Positions 36,097-49,098 of a DNA stretch of 64,000 nucleotides are shown here, in pieces. The translations under genes and the position numbers were made by a program. The notes under the pieces are model-generated. The model did no database searches. It saw only the letters and a program-made list of their open reading frames with translations, and was not told the origin of the DNA. Every line of letters starts with the position of its first letter. The first letter of the stretch is position 1. The DNA lies in NCBI RefSeq assembly GCF_019873825.1, contig NZ_CP068418.1, forward strand, positions 248,001-312,000, given 5' to 3'. Origin of the DNA: Mycoplasma sp. E35C. GTDB lineage: Bacteria; Bacillota_I; Bacilli_A; Mycoplasmatales; Mycoplasmoidaceae.

Positions 36097-36585
36097 TTAG
36101 TTATTGATATTATTAACAAATTCTAAGATTTCTTGATCTTTATTTGCATCTAATTTGTATTCAGCAAAACCAACTGATCCTAATACTTTTGCACCAAAAA
36201 ATTCAAGAACTTGTGAAAAAATACTTCGCACCATTGGACCACCTTTTGCGCCTGGTGTTGCAGTTGCTACATATGCTTTTTTATCTTTTAATCAAGCACC
36301 TTCTAATGATAATCAATCAAAGATATTTTTAGCAAAAGCAGCTAAATAACCATTAATTTCAGGAGTAATAAATACGATCTTTTCATAAGCTAAAAGCTTA
36401 GCTTTTAGTTCATTAATTTTAGCTGGCACATTGGCTTTAATATCAATCGAAAATAATTCAACATTATAATCAGCTAAATTAAGTAAATCAAAACTTCCCT
36501 TGTGTGCAATCTTAGAAGCTAAATCATAATTGATTGATGTTTTAAAGTTGGTGTTTGAACACGATACAATAATTGCTTTATTCAT
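36097..36585 (-). CDS. NADPH-dependent FMN reductase family flavoprotein
   Basis: 162 residues with two UGA codons as Trp. Flavodoxin-like fold: 'AIIVSCSNTNFKTSINYDLA' (phosphate loop), 'VFITPEINGYLAAFAKNIFDWL', the family's 'TPEYNGS.P..LKN.IDW' motif, and 'VATATPGAKGGPMVRS'. Likely a small FMN-dependent NAD(P)H oxidoreductase or quinone/azo reductase. The ATG overlaps the end of the upstream small gene by 8 nt, so it is the last gene of the operon, before the bidirectional terminator. Relation to the PHP-ATPase pair upstream is unknown. Confidence 0.85.
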
Positions 36586-36946
36586 TATCTTGGATTTTAA
36601 TTTTTAATTTATCAAATTCTTTGTTTAGTTCATCTCTTGTTTGGTTGTATTGATCTTTGAAAGCAGAAACGAACTTAGCAAAAACATCATGTAATTTTTG
36701 AAAAATAATATCCTTTTTTTGCTCATCATTTAGTTCTTCAACTTCTAGATTAAAAATACCATTATGGATACTATCTTCTTTAATATGTAAAGCTAAATCA
36801 ACTAGTTTGTGATTAAATGAAGGGGTTTCTTGGTTGTTAGCAAATTCAAAGCTAAGTTTAGCTTTTTCAACTTTTTGATTTTCATCTGTTTGTAATCAAA
36901 CAATGTATTTATCTTCGTTTTTGTCAAAACGCAATTTTTTATTCAT
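36578..36946 (-). CDS. 122-residue orphan between ATPase and flavoprotein genes
   Basis: 122 residues with one UGA (Trp17), easily missed because UGA interrupts it near the start. Charged and soluble, no membrane segment; N-terminal half looks beta-rich ('KLRFDKNEDKYIVWLQTDENQ', in part), C-terminal half helical with coiled-coil character ('FKDQYNQTRDELNKEFDKLK'). No family recognised. Starts 9 nt after the ATPase stop and overlaps the flavoprotein start by 8 nt, so it is clearly part of the operon and may be an accessory subunit of the ATPase. Confidence 0.8.
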
Positions 36947-36955
36947 ATTTCTAGA

Positions 36956-38695
36956 TTATTCTCCTTCTTTGGTATTTTTTAAAAGCATTAATCTTTCAGT
37001 AATCGGATCAATTCCACCTTCTAGATAGTGTGCTGATGGGTTTTCATTAATAATTTGATCTTCTTTAATTGATAAGATGTCTTTTAGTGATGATTGTTGA
37101 TATGAAGCCTTAATATCTTTTTCTTTAAAGCTACATACTGTTGTGGTCTTTGGATTGGTTAAAATCCCCATATTACCGTTGTGAGTAACAATAAATACTT
37201 GTTGAATGGTTTTATTCTCACGGTCGTGGTTTTTATCTGAAATCAACGGAATTAATGAGTTATAGATTGTATAACTATCAATATTATCTTCTGGTTGATC
37301 TAAGAATAAAATTGGTTCTTTACATCGACTAATTGTCTTTTTCACACCATAACTAGATCTTGTTCCTAGTGACATGGCGTTATAATCATTGCCACAAATC
37401 ATGATTTTTACAAAACCTGAAAGATTATCTTTAAACATCTTTTCTAATTGTTTTGTAATCGTATTAGTTTCTTTGTATGGATCTGATTTAAAGCCACCAT
37501 TTTTAGGATTAAAATCACCTTTAGTTGAATTTTCTTCGTATTTATTGATGTATTTTTCTAATCATTGTTTCTTATTTAATAAGTCACTAGCTTTGTATAA
37601 AAACTTATCAAATATGTAATAAATCCCCTGATCAGAATCCGTATTTTGCATATCATATTCAATATCAATACTGTATTTAACATCAGGATCTTTGTTACTA
37701 ATTCCTTCGTCTTTAATGCTGACATTGTGGAATAATTCAGAAGCAAAATTATCAAAGTTAGCTAAATTATTGGCAATTGCTCTGGCTGCATTTTCAAAAG
37801 CTAATTCTAAGTTTGCTGGTAATGATGCAATTCTTGCGTTGTTATTGTTATCTTGTTCTAGCTTTTTATCGTATGCAAACTTAGTTATTCCAGTTGCTAA
37901 ATGCTTAACATTATCAATTTTTGTTGATTGAATATTGTTCTTGTGAATATTTAAAATTTTAACTAACGATTGAATGATTATTTCATAATCATTCTCACTA
38001 ATAAAATTATGATCTTTATGTTTTATTTTTTCTTTATAAGAAACTAAATTATCAAAATATAGACTTATTATTTTGATTAATTCAAAATGATGTTTACTGC
38101 TTTTGTTGTTAAAATCAAGCATTTGCTTATCAATTGAATGATTTAAAAATGTAGTAATTTTTTCTAATACATTCTGATGACTAGCATTTTTTAACTCAAA
38201 GAGATCTTTAATATTTAAGTTATTTAAAACATTAAAACTATCTTGAATTTGAATAAAAGAATCAAAGTATCTTCTAAAGAAAGGTTCTAAACTTTTTGCG
38301 TAATTACTTGATGCTTTTTTAATAAATTCTTCTTTACCTTTTTGGAAATCAGCAGTCGCATCTAATGCTGTTTTAATCTTGTCATTTTGACTAATATAGT
38401 CATAACGATCTTGAATTAATTCATTGTTTTTTCTTCGTTCATCATCCCAACTTCTAGTTTCACCATTTGAATAAACTAATTTCACAATGTCAAAACCATA
38501 AGTTTTCTTAATTGAATTGATGTCTTTGTCATTAATTGAAGATTTTGTGTGCAAAGCATACAAAATCTTTAATAAGGTAGATTTACCACCACCCTTAGTT
38601 CCAATGATTGTATTAATGCCTGGTTGAAATTCTAATGTGTGAATGTCATTAATAGTATCTTTTAGAACCAATTGTTTTATGTATTTTGTGTCCAA
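36956..38695 (-). CDS. SMC/ABC-like ATPase paired with a PHP protein
   Basis: 579 residues; one UGA at 37559-37561 joins two open segments. Start is TTG 38695, fixed by a perfect AAAGGAGG 8 nt upstream; a longer reading to ATG 38728 would bury that site. Walker A 'GTKGGGKST' (32-40), a long helical middle (about 90-400), an ABC-like signature 'SLGTRS' (442-447), Walker B 'ILFLDQPEDNID' with E469 as likely catalytic base, and H-loop H505 in 'IVTHNGN'. This is the RecN/SMC-like head-and-insert plan of defence ATPases. It directly follows the PHP gene, which matches the domain pair of Ppl/TrlF-type proteins. Confidence 0.85.
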
Positions 38696-38703
38696 AATAT
38701 TTG

Positions 38704-38711
38704 CCTCCTTT
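38704..38711 (-). promoter_or_regulatory. Perfect Shine-Dalgarno (AAAGGAGG) of the ATPase gene
   Basis: On the minus strand AAAGGAGG lies 8 nt before TTG 38695. Most genes in this window lack such a site, so it decides the start and suggests efficient translation. Confidence 0.8.
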
Positions 38712-38751
38712 GATTTAATATAAATCAAAAAAATCTAAAGATAAGCAAATA

Positions 38752-39453
38752 TTAAAAGATTAATGAACTTTTTAAATCATCAAAAGTTATTTCGTGATCA
38801 ATTGGCACTTCTATCTTGGTTTGACTAGGTTTTTTAGCATAGTTTTCAATATTATGACAATCGCTAAAAAAAGCATGTTTAAAGTCGATATTTAAGTGAT
38901 TTTGAATGTTTTTAGAAAAAACAAAATCTTTTCTGGCCTCAACATATTTAATGTGTTTAATGACATCTTGATAAATGCTAAAACTAGATTTACCTGACTT
39001 ACCAACATCAGGGATAATAAAAAAATCAAAGCCAGCAGCTTCGATATTTTTGATTAAATTTTTAATATCAGCCCCAGTGCTACGTTGAGCAATTGATGAA
39101 ACTAATACATTAAGTTTTAATAGTTTTTCTTTGTTTAGATTGTTATTAAAAATAAAATTACAATCACCTAATTTAGAACCAACTGAACGAATTCTGAATT
39201 CTACACCAGGAAAGATTGACATCTTAAAGTTAGGTAAGGAATCAATTACTTCTTTCAGTTCTAAATAAAATTTATGACTGAAAGTATCATGGTCTGTAAA
39301 ACTAAAAGCACGAACATTATTTTCTTTTAGTTTCATAATGTAATAATCAGGTCTATACCCGCCTTTTGGCACTTGTTTTTCACCTGCTTTTGAAGAATAT
39401 TGTGAGTGTAAATGTAGATCAACAAGTTGATCTAATTTTTTATTTTCAGTCAT
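38752..39453 (-). CDS. PHP-domain metal-dependent phosphoesterase
   Basis: 233 residues, no UGA. PHP metal ligands: 'DLHLHSQYS' (H14, H16), 'FTDHDTF' (D54, H55, D56), 'FPGVEF' (E85) and 'FSDCHN' (D198, H200). The position usually held by His in 'HP' is 'IPDVGKSGKS' (D149), a change from many relatives. The whole chain is one PHP domain, so it is not PolX or a polymerase. Histidinol phosphatase is unlikely because no histidine pathway is expected and the gene pairs with an ATPase. Ends 56 nt before the ATPase start. Probably a nuclease or phosphatase controlled by the ATPase (inference). Confidence 0.85.
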   Translation of the reverse strand: MTENKKLDQLVDLHLHSQYSSKAGEKQVPKGGYRPDYYIMKLKENNVRAFSFTDHDTFSHKFYLELKEVIDSLPNFKMSIFPGVEFRIRSVGSKLGDCNFIFNNNLNKEKLLKLNVLVSSIAQRSTGADIKNLIKNIEAAGFDFFIIPDVGKSGKSSFSIYQDVIKHIKYVEARKDFVFSKNIQNHLNIDFKHAFFSDCHNIENYAKKPSQTKIEVPIDHEITFDDLKSSLIF

Positions 39454-39503
39454 TTTTATCGTAAATTTTGATTAGTTTTAATTAATTAAAGTTTAATGAT
39501 TAA

Positions 39504-40397
39504 CTAATCTAATAAGTGTTGGTTAATGAATTTTGCCACACCAAAGTTTTGACAATCATCAGCTTGGTATTTAGCAAAACTCTTATAAACATCCTTAGCG
39601 TTATCAACAGCCACACTTAGATTTGATCATTTAAACATATCAACATCATTGTGGTTATCACCAAAACACATTGTATTGTCTTTGGTAATTGTGTTGTTGA
39701 AATTATTCTTAACTCAGAAAATTCCGCTTGCTTTTGATTCGTTTGGACGAATAACCACATCTTGTTTGTATTTGGTTACATGAACATTACCAAAACTACT
39801 TAAATCAATGAAGTAATCAACTTCTCTTGGATTTAATGGTTTTAAAGCAATTGGTTTTGTGCTAATAGTCATTGATACGATTTGATCATTATAAAAGTGA
39901 TTAACTTTTGTAAGATCAACATATCTTAGTTTGAACATTTTATTTGGGTATTTACTATTAATAAATTCGTCTTGTAATGTTCATCAAGATTTATTTTTAG
40001 AAACATAAACCCCATAAGGTGTGTTTAAAGTATAAGAAATATTCTTAAACTTCTTAGCCAACTGAATGAAACGGTTAACTACTTTTTTATCAATATAAGT
40101 AGCTTTAACACATTTATTATTAATAAATACGCACGCACCATCGTCCGTAATTGTTGGTAAGTTAAACATATCAGTTTTTGCTAACAGCGGATAAACCTTA
40201 CGATAATCTCGTCCTGTTGCAATTCCTGTGTTGATGCCTTTTTGAATTAATTTTTCAAAAGCTTCTTGAACTTCTTTGGGAACATCAAATAAATCCTTAT
40301 ATTGTTGGCCTTTATATAAGAACTTAGGTTCTTTCTTTGAAGTAATGATTGTATCGTCTAAATCGGTGTAAACAAACTTTGTATTAATTAAACTCAT
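39504..40397 (-). CDS. HAD-superfamily Cof-type phosphatase
   Basis: 297 residues with UGA codons as Trp, including a double UGA after 'KNKS'. HAD motif I 'YTDLDDTI' (D12, D14), 'ATGRDYRK' (motif II region), the Cof cap domain, and motif III/IV 'CFGDNHNDVDMF'. Cof proteins dephosphorylate sugar phosphates or flavin/pyridoxal phosphates; the substrate is unknown. First gene of the minus-strand operon; 50 nt separate it from the PHP gene. M. genitalium has several such paralogues. Confidence 0.92.
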
Positions 40398-40492
40398 AAT
40401 TTATTACAGTTAATATAATTTTAAAATACATTAATCTTTAATTTAAAATTAATCTTTAATTTAAAATAATTAAAGAAAATTGAAATAGGTCT

Positions 40493-43516
<3,024 letters not shown>

Positions 43517-43528
43517 TCAAAAAAATAA

Positions 43529-43563
43529 AAAAACCCAAAACATTTTCTCGTTTTGGGTTTTTG
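43529..43563 (+). terminator. Terminator after the surface-protein gene
   Basis: AAAACCCAAAAC / GTTTTGGGTTTT stem with an 8-nt loop and a T tract. Confidence 0.88.
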
Positions 43564-43766
43564 TTTGTTTAGTTATCCAAAACCCTTTATTTACAATGGT
43601 TTTGTTGATATTTTTAATAGATTAAAAACCAAGATAACTTCTATTTATTTTCTAAAATATCACAAATTAAAAATTCATGTGTTTTTAAGCTATTAAAATC
43701 CGAATTTTTGATTTATCAAATTATAAAAATTTTAATTAAGTTTATGAGAATTCAATGATTTTTTTA

Positions 43767-43775
43767 TGCTATTAT
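43767..43775 (+). promoter_or_regulatory. Extended -10 of tRNA-Leu
   Basis: TG-C-TATTAT (TATTAT at 43770-43775), 20 nt before the tRNA 5' end; fits a start just upstream of the tRNA. Confidence 0.5.
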
Positions 43776-43795
43776 TTATATGCTTTAACATTCAA

Positions 43796-43881
43796 CCTGG
43801 AGTGGCGGAATGGCAGACGCAGCAGACTCAAAATCTGCCGATAGCAATATCTTACGAGTTCAAGTCTCGTCTCCAGGACCA
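43796..43881 (+). tRNA. trnL: tRNA-Leu, anticodon CAA
   Basis: 86-nt type II tRNA: acceptor CCTGGAG / CTCCAGG plus encoded ACCA, anticodon stem GCAGA/TCTGC with loop CTCAAAA (anticodon CAA at 43829-43831, reads UUG), a long variable arm, and T arm with GTTCAAGTC. The long variable arm supports Leu. Own promoter and terminator. Confidence 0.96.
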
Positions 43882-43910
43882 ATAACTAATAACTAATAAA
43901 CTAACTAACT

Positions 43911-43936
43911 AGGCAGCCATGAGCTGCCTCTTTTTT
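43911..43936 (+). terminator. Terminator after tRNA-Leu
   Basis: AGGCAGC / GCTGCCT stem, 5-nt loop, T6. Confidence 0.9.
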
Positions 43937-44006
43937 ATGTCATATAAAAATAATTATTAATTATTGGTATATCAATAATTAATGAATCACAATAACTTAA
44001 AATATC

Positions 44007-44693
44007 TTAATTGAATAATTCTTTTGTAAACAAATTGAACTGAAAGAAGATCAATAAAGGCACTGCAAAAAAAGCAATCAAAACAAATTTGATTAAATTA
44101 AAGAATGAATATAATGAGAAGATTCCAGTTCAATAATCATTAATAAATAATAAATAAGCCCTTAGATTACTAACAGAATTATAATAATTAGCCACTTCAA
44201 TAAAATTAATTGTATTAACAGCCTTAAACCATCATCAATACAACGGTGTAATTAATATTCCATTGATTGCTGAATATAAAAACATTGATATTGGCACAAT
44301 TAGTAACCATATAACCAATCATTTAGCTTTTTTAGATCTTAATTTGGTTTTATTAAGGATTAAATTTAATAAATAAAAAATCAGAATGGTAAATATGTTG
44401 GTAATTGTTAAAAATAATATCCCAATTCAATTTGAAGGATTCCAAATAAAATGAATTAATGACAATACAGAAGCTAATAATAAAGAAGAAGCTAATGAAC
44501 TGATATAAATAACAGGTATTAAAAAAACAACTGAAATATCAATTGTTAATGACAAATTGCTAAAAAACGGAATTCTTATTAGACTTGAAACGTATGCAAA
44601 AATGATGGCTAGTGCCAACATACTTGCGTTAAAAGACAGTTTAAAATTAAAACTATAATGGTTTTTTTTCTCTCGTTCTTTTCGCATTTGCAT
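44007..44693 (-). CDS. ECF-transporter S-component-like membrane protein
   Basis: 228 residues, with six UGA codons; only the first 88 residues are visible under the standard code. About six membrane helices. N-terminal 'FNASMLALAIIFAYVSSLIRIPFF' followed by 'SLTIDISVVFLIPVIYISSL' resembles substrate-binding (S) components of energy-coupling-factor vitamin transporters (for example the folate or riboflavin types), which use a shared EcfAAT module encoded elsewhere. Substrate cannot be deduced. Either ATG 44693 or ATG 44687 may be the start. Single gene, divergent from ppa. Confidence 0.65.
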
Positions 44694-44804
44694 GACATTA
44701 ATGTAATATTTTATGTCAAATACTCTTAGTATTATATTAATTAATTAATATAATAATTAAATAAAGTATTATTTATATAAAGATAAAAAATAAATTCATT
44801 AATA

Positions 44805-45362
44805 ATGTCAAATTTATTAGAACTAAATGTAACTATTGAAATCCCTAAGGGATCAAACATCAAATATGAATATGATCGTAAGACTGGTCAAATCTCAGTA
44901 GATCGTATTTTATATGGTTCAGAAGTATACCCACACAACTACGGTTTTATTAAAGAAGCTCTAGATTGAGATGGTGATGAATTAGATTGTTTAGTGATTT
45001 CTAATCAAGCATTTCAACCAGGTATCAATGTTCCTGTAAGAATTTTAGGAATGATGGGAATGGTTGATGATGGTGAAACTGATAACAAACTGATTGGTGT
45101 TATTGCTTGTGACAAACGTTTTGAAAATATCAAAACTTTAAAAGATTTAGGTGCTCACAGCCTTAAAGAAATTAAAGGATTTTTTGAAACTTACAAGTTA
45201 TTACAAAACAAAAAAGTATCAGTTAAAGGTTTCAAAGAAGTTGATGCAGCTATCCACGAATACAATAATTGTGTAAGTTTAATGAAGCAATATGGTTCAT
45301 TACCTAAGGATGAATTCATTGCTAAAATGAGAAAACTTTATCCTGAAAAATACGAAGGATAA
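44805..45362 (+). CDS. ppa: Inorganic pyrophosphatase, family I
   Basis: 185 residues from ATG 44805; a UGA at 44967-44969 (Trp of 'ALDWDGDELD') would otherwise truncate it. Family I signature DGDELD supplies the Mg-binding aspartates, with '[13 protein letters not shown]' before it and '[13 protein letters not shown]' after. Hydrolyses pyrophosphate in the cytoplasm, pulling biosynthetic reactions forward. No Shine-Dalgarno; monocistronic with its own terminator. Corresponds to MG351. Confidence 0.96.
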
Positions 45363-45387
45363 TTTACTTTAATTTTTGCATAAAAAT

Positions 45388-45417
45388 ACAGTCGCATTTA
45401 GCGACTTATTTTTTTAT
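45388..45417 (+). terminator. Terminator after ppa
   Basis: AGTCGC / GCGACT stem with a 5-nt loop, then TATTTTTTT. Confidence 0.8.
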
Positions 45418-45519
45418 CTATTAATTAAAAATATTTAAAATTTACGGTAAAAATAAGCATTTTTAATTAATTATTTAGTTTTAAAATAATATAAATAATG
45501 CTATTAGATTTATAAAAAA

Positions 45520-46224
45520 ATGATCAGCAATAACAAAGAAATAATTGGTGGTATCGAAGTTAATGTCACTAAGAAAACCAAGATAAAAAATGTTTATATA
45601 AAAGTTAAACCTCCACACGGAGATGTTTTTGTTATTGCTCCTTATAATTTTCCAGATTATGAAATTAGAGTTTTTGTTTTAAATAAACTTAATTTGATTC
45701 ATAAGATGAAAAAAAGAGTTTTAGCTCAATCTTATGAAAACTATAAAGAATATGTATCTGGTGAAGAAATTTTCTTATGAGGAGATATTTATAAATTAAA
45801 TGTCATTGAACATAAAGGTAGATTTAAAATCAAAATTTTAAATCAAGAAACAATTGATTTTTATATTCCTTATAATGCAGAACAAGAAAGCAAAGAGAAG
45901 TTTTTTAATAATTGATATAAAAAACAATTAGCTTATGCAATGAAATTGATAGTTGAAAAACTAGAAGCTAAGATGAACGTTGCTGCTAATGAATATAGAA
46001 TTAAAAACATGAAAACAAAATGGGGAACATGTAATGTTGATAAGAAGAGAATTTGGATTAATTTAAGATTGACTAAAAAACCGATCCAATGTTTAGAGTA
46101 TGTCCTAGTTCATGAGATGGCTCATTTAATTGAAAGAAACCATACAAAGAGATTTTATTCATTAATTAATCAATACATGCCTGATTGAAAAATTATTGAT
46201 CAAATTATGAAGAAAAACATTTAG
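45520..46224 (+). CDS. YgjP-type zinc metallopeptidase (M48/DUF45)
   Basis: 234 residues with three UGA codons. Zinc site 'VHEMAHLIERNH' (HExxH plus third ligand further along), preceded by 'MKTKWGTCN' and 'RIWINLRL', the YgjP/DUF45 signature ('R.WGSC...I.LN..L...P...IDYVVVHELCH'). N-terminal half is the beta-rich domain of this family ('IKNVYIKVKPPHGDVFVIAP', in part). Biological role is poorly defined; relatives are often encoded next to type I restriction genes, which is not the case here. Stand-alone gene. Confidence 0.88.
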
Positions 46225-46469
46225 TTTTAAAATAGATCAATTTAAATTTTTATTTTTTAAAAAATATGATTTTTACCGCATATTTTTAATATTTTTTATT
46301 TAAATAACATTAAAAATAATCACTAAATTAATAAAAAATATTTAAGCTAAAAATAGTGATTAAAATAAATTATTTCAAAAATAATAATGCTAATTTTTTG
46401 ATAAACATTTAAGATTTAAATATGTAATATTTAAACTTTTAAAATAAGATATTTTAAAATTCAGTAATT

Positions 46470-47273
46470 ATGTCAGAGTTAAAACTAAGTAATTTAAGTG
46501 TTAATATCGGTGAAAAGAGAATTTTAACCAACATTACAGCGTCAATTAAATCTGGAGATGTTGTTGCTATAATGGGTCCTAATGGGCATGGTAAATCAAC
46601 ATTACTTAAATCAATTATGGGTCATTATGACTCTAAAATTGTTAGAGGAAAAATAGAGTTTAAAAATCAAGTTTTAAACAAGTTAGAAGTTGATGAAAGA
46701 GCTAGATTAGGATTATATTTAGCTACTCAAGTTCCAGAAGAAATTCCTGGTGTTTCATTAGTAGAATTTATCCGTTCAGCAATTAATGCTAGGCGAGAAA
46801 AACCAATAGATTTACCAGAGTTTTATAAATTAGTTCAAACTAACACTAAAAAATTAAAGATGAATTTTGAACTATTAAATCGTTCAGTTAATGAAGGTTT
46901 TAGTGGTGGTGAGAAGAAAAAGAATGAAATCTTATTATTAAAAACTATTAACCCTGATTTTGCAATGCTTGATGAAATTGATTCAGGGCTAGATATTGAT
47001 GCTTTAAAAATCATTACAAAAGAACTCCAAGAATGAGTTAAGGATAAAACAAAAGCATTAATCATTGTTTCTCACTATGAAAGAATGTTTAAATTAGTAA
47101 AACCGACCAAGGTTTTTGTTGTAGTCAATGGAACAATAATTACCCAAGGTGATGCTAGTTTAGCCAAACGAATTGATAAAGAAGGATATGATTGGATTAA
47201 AAAAGAATTCAAAATCGACTTTAAAGAAAGTAAAAAACAAGAATTTGATTTAGTTGATCCATTCAAACAATAA
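46470..47273 (+). CDS. sufC: SufC, ATPase of the SUF iron-sulfur scaffold
   Basis: 267 residues with one UGA (47034-47036). Walker A 'GPNGHGKS' (36-43), signature 'SGGEKKKNE' (about 146), Walker B 'FAMLDEIDSGLDIDAL', the SufC-specific form in which 'EIDSGLD' follows the aspartate, and H-loop 'VSHYER'. SufC powers the SufBCD complex that builds Fe-S clusters in the cytoplasm. First gene of the sufCDSUB operon, 9 nt before sufD; the 245-nt AT-rich region upstream contains the promoter but no clear consensus, plus an inverted repeat AATCACTA / TAGTGATT. Confidence 0.95.
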
Positions 47274-47282
47274 TCTTTAAAT

Positions 47283-47921
47283 ATGAATAAAAAAATATTT
47301 GTTTTAGTTGATTCTAAAAAGTCAAAATTTAACTATAAAATTGAAGATAATGTTGATAGCTTTATCCATTTTTTAGATATTAATGATAACGATTCAAATT
47401 TAAAGATCAATGTTGATTTAAATGAAAATTCTTCGGCAAAAGTGATCATTTCTACATTTGGAATTAATAAAAATAAGAAGAAATATGACATTAAACTAAA
47501 TCACTTATCTAATAGTGCTAAAAGTGTTTATCAAAACTATGTTGTGGCAACAGATTATTCTGATGTTTCATCAACAATTACTAGCGTTATTAAAAACAAC
47601 ACATATCACAATGATACAATCCAAGAGATCAGAGGTGTTTTATTAAGTGACAACGCATCAGTTAAGGGTGAACCGCAATTAATCATTGATGATAATAATG
47701 TTAAAGCTAAACATGCTATGGCTGTTGGCAGATTAAACCAAAACCACTTATTTTATTTGATGTCTAAGGGTGTTCCAAAAGCCGAAGCAATTAAATTAAT
47801 TTTGATGGGATACTTTATTAAAACAATTAGCATCATTGATGATAAAAAGAAACAAGAACAAATCATCAAACAAGTTGAAGATTTATTCTTAAAAGTAAAT
47901 TATGAAAGTTCAGTTAATTAG
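47283..47921 (+). CDS. sufD: SufD, short form
   Basis: 212 residues, about half the usual 400-440. The C-terminal core is clear: 'GEPQLIIDDNNVKAKHAMAVG' with His144 at the position needed for cluster assembly in E. coli SufD, then 'HLFYLMSKGVPKAEA' and a C-terminal helical domain. The N-terminal domain and part of the beta-helix are missing. No UGA codon and no sign of frameshift; upstream sequence is sufC, so the short length is real. SufD pairs with SufB. Overlaps sufS by 20 nt. Confidence 0.85.
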   Translation: MNKKIFVLVDSKKSKFNYKIEDNVDSFIHFLDINDNDSNLKINVDLNENSSAKVIISTFGINKNKKKYDIKLNHLSNSAKSVYQNYVVATDYSDVSSTITSVIKNNTYHNDTIQEIRGVLLSDNASVKGEPQLIIDDNNVKAKHAMAVGRLNQNHLFYLMSKGVPKAEAIKLILMGYFIKTISIIDDKKKQEQIIKQVEDLFLKVNYESSVN

Positions 47922-49098
47922 GCAACAGTTTAATTGGTTTAAAAACAATAAAGATTGGATTTATTTTGATAATGCAGCAACATCATTAAAACCAGATGCT
48001 GTAATCAATACGATTAGTGAATATTACAATAATTGATCGTTAAATCCTCATAATACTGATACAAAATTATCTAATCAATTAAATAATTTTATTGATCAAA
48101 CCAGAACAAAAACAGCAAACTATCTAGGTGTTAATGCTGATGAAATTATTTTCAACAGTTCAGCTACTGAAATATTAAACTTATTTGCTTTTGGATTAAT
48201 TGATTATTTAAAACCAAATGATGAAATTATTATCAACGAATTAGAGCATGCTAGTAATCTAATTAATTGGGTTGAATTAGCTAACCGTAATAATCTAAAA
48301 TTGGTTTTAATTAAATCATTAGATGAATTAAAAACTAAAATTAACCAAAAAACAAAGGTTGTTGCTTTTTCAGCATTATCAAACATTTTTGGTTATCATG
48401 TTGATTATTTAAAATATGCTAACTTAATTAAAGCAATTAATCCTCATTGTTTGGTATTTATTGATGCTACGCAATATGTTGCTCATAATAAGATAATAAT
48501 CACGCCTGACATTGATGGTTTATGTTTTTCAGCTCATAAGATTTTTGGACCGACAGGTTTAGGAATTGGCTACATAAAAAAATCATTACAACAAACATTA
48601 AAACCACTCAAATATGGTGGTGATATGTATTATGATTTTGATTTGAATAACAAAACAATAAGTTTTAAAAACAACCCACTTAAATACGAAGCTGGCACGA
48701 ACAATGTATCAAGCATCTATGCTTGATCTAAAACGTTAGATTTTATTAATCAACTTTATGATCAGGGTTTTAAGGATTATGAACAACAATTAGTTAATTA
48801 TTTTAAATCTAAAATCAAAAACCAAGATAAGTTGATATTAATCAATAAACAAGCAACATACCCAATTTTTTTAGTTCAAATTAAAGGTATTCATTCCCAA
48901 GATTTAGCTTCATATTTATCTTCAAAAAAAATCATTACCAGAGCAGGAGTTTCTTGCGTTCATTTATTAAAACAATATCAACAAGATGGCTATGTCAGAG
49001 TGTCATTATCAGCCTATAACACTTTTGAAGAAATTGATTATTTTTTTGATGTTATTCAACAGTTCGAATTAAAGGATATTTTAGATGGATTATTCTAA
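47902..49098 (+). CDS. sufS: SufS cysteine desulfurase
   Basis: 398 residues from ATG 47902, which overlaps sufD; UGA codons at about 48034 and 48724. PLP lysine K213 in 'SAHKIFGPTG', 'NELEHASNLINW' upstream, and catalytic Cys352 in 'TRAGVSCVHLL' (R-x-G-x-x-C, the type II/SufS loop). Removes sulfur from cysteine and passes it to SufU. Ends 14 nt into sufU. Type II desulfurases work best with their SufU partner, encoded next. Confidence 0.95.

Noticed and set aside
38752..39453. PHP protein as histidinol phosphatase or PolX
   Set aside because: No polymerase or HhH domains, no histidine synthesis genes nearby, and tight pairing with an SMC-like ATPase.
46225..46469. Inverted repeat AATCACTA / TAGTGATT upstream of sufC as a terminator or operator
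   Set aside because: Only 8-bp arms with a wide AT-rich gap and no T tract; expected by chance in DNA of this composition.
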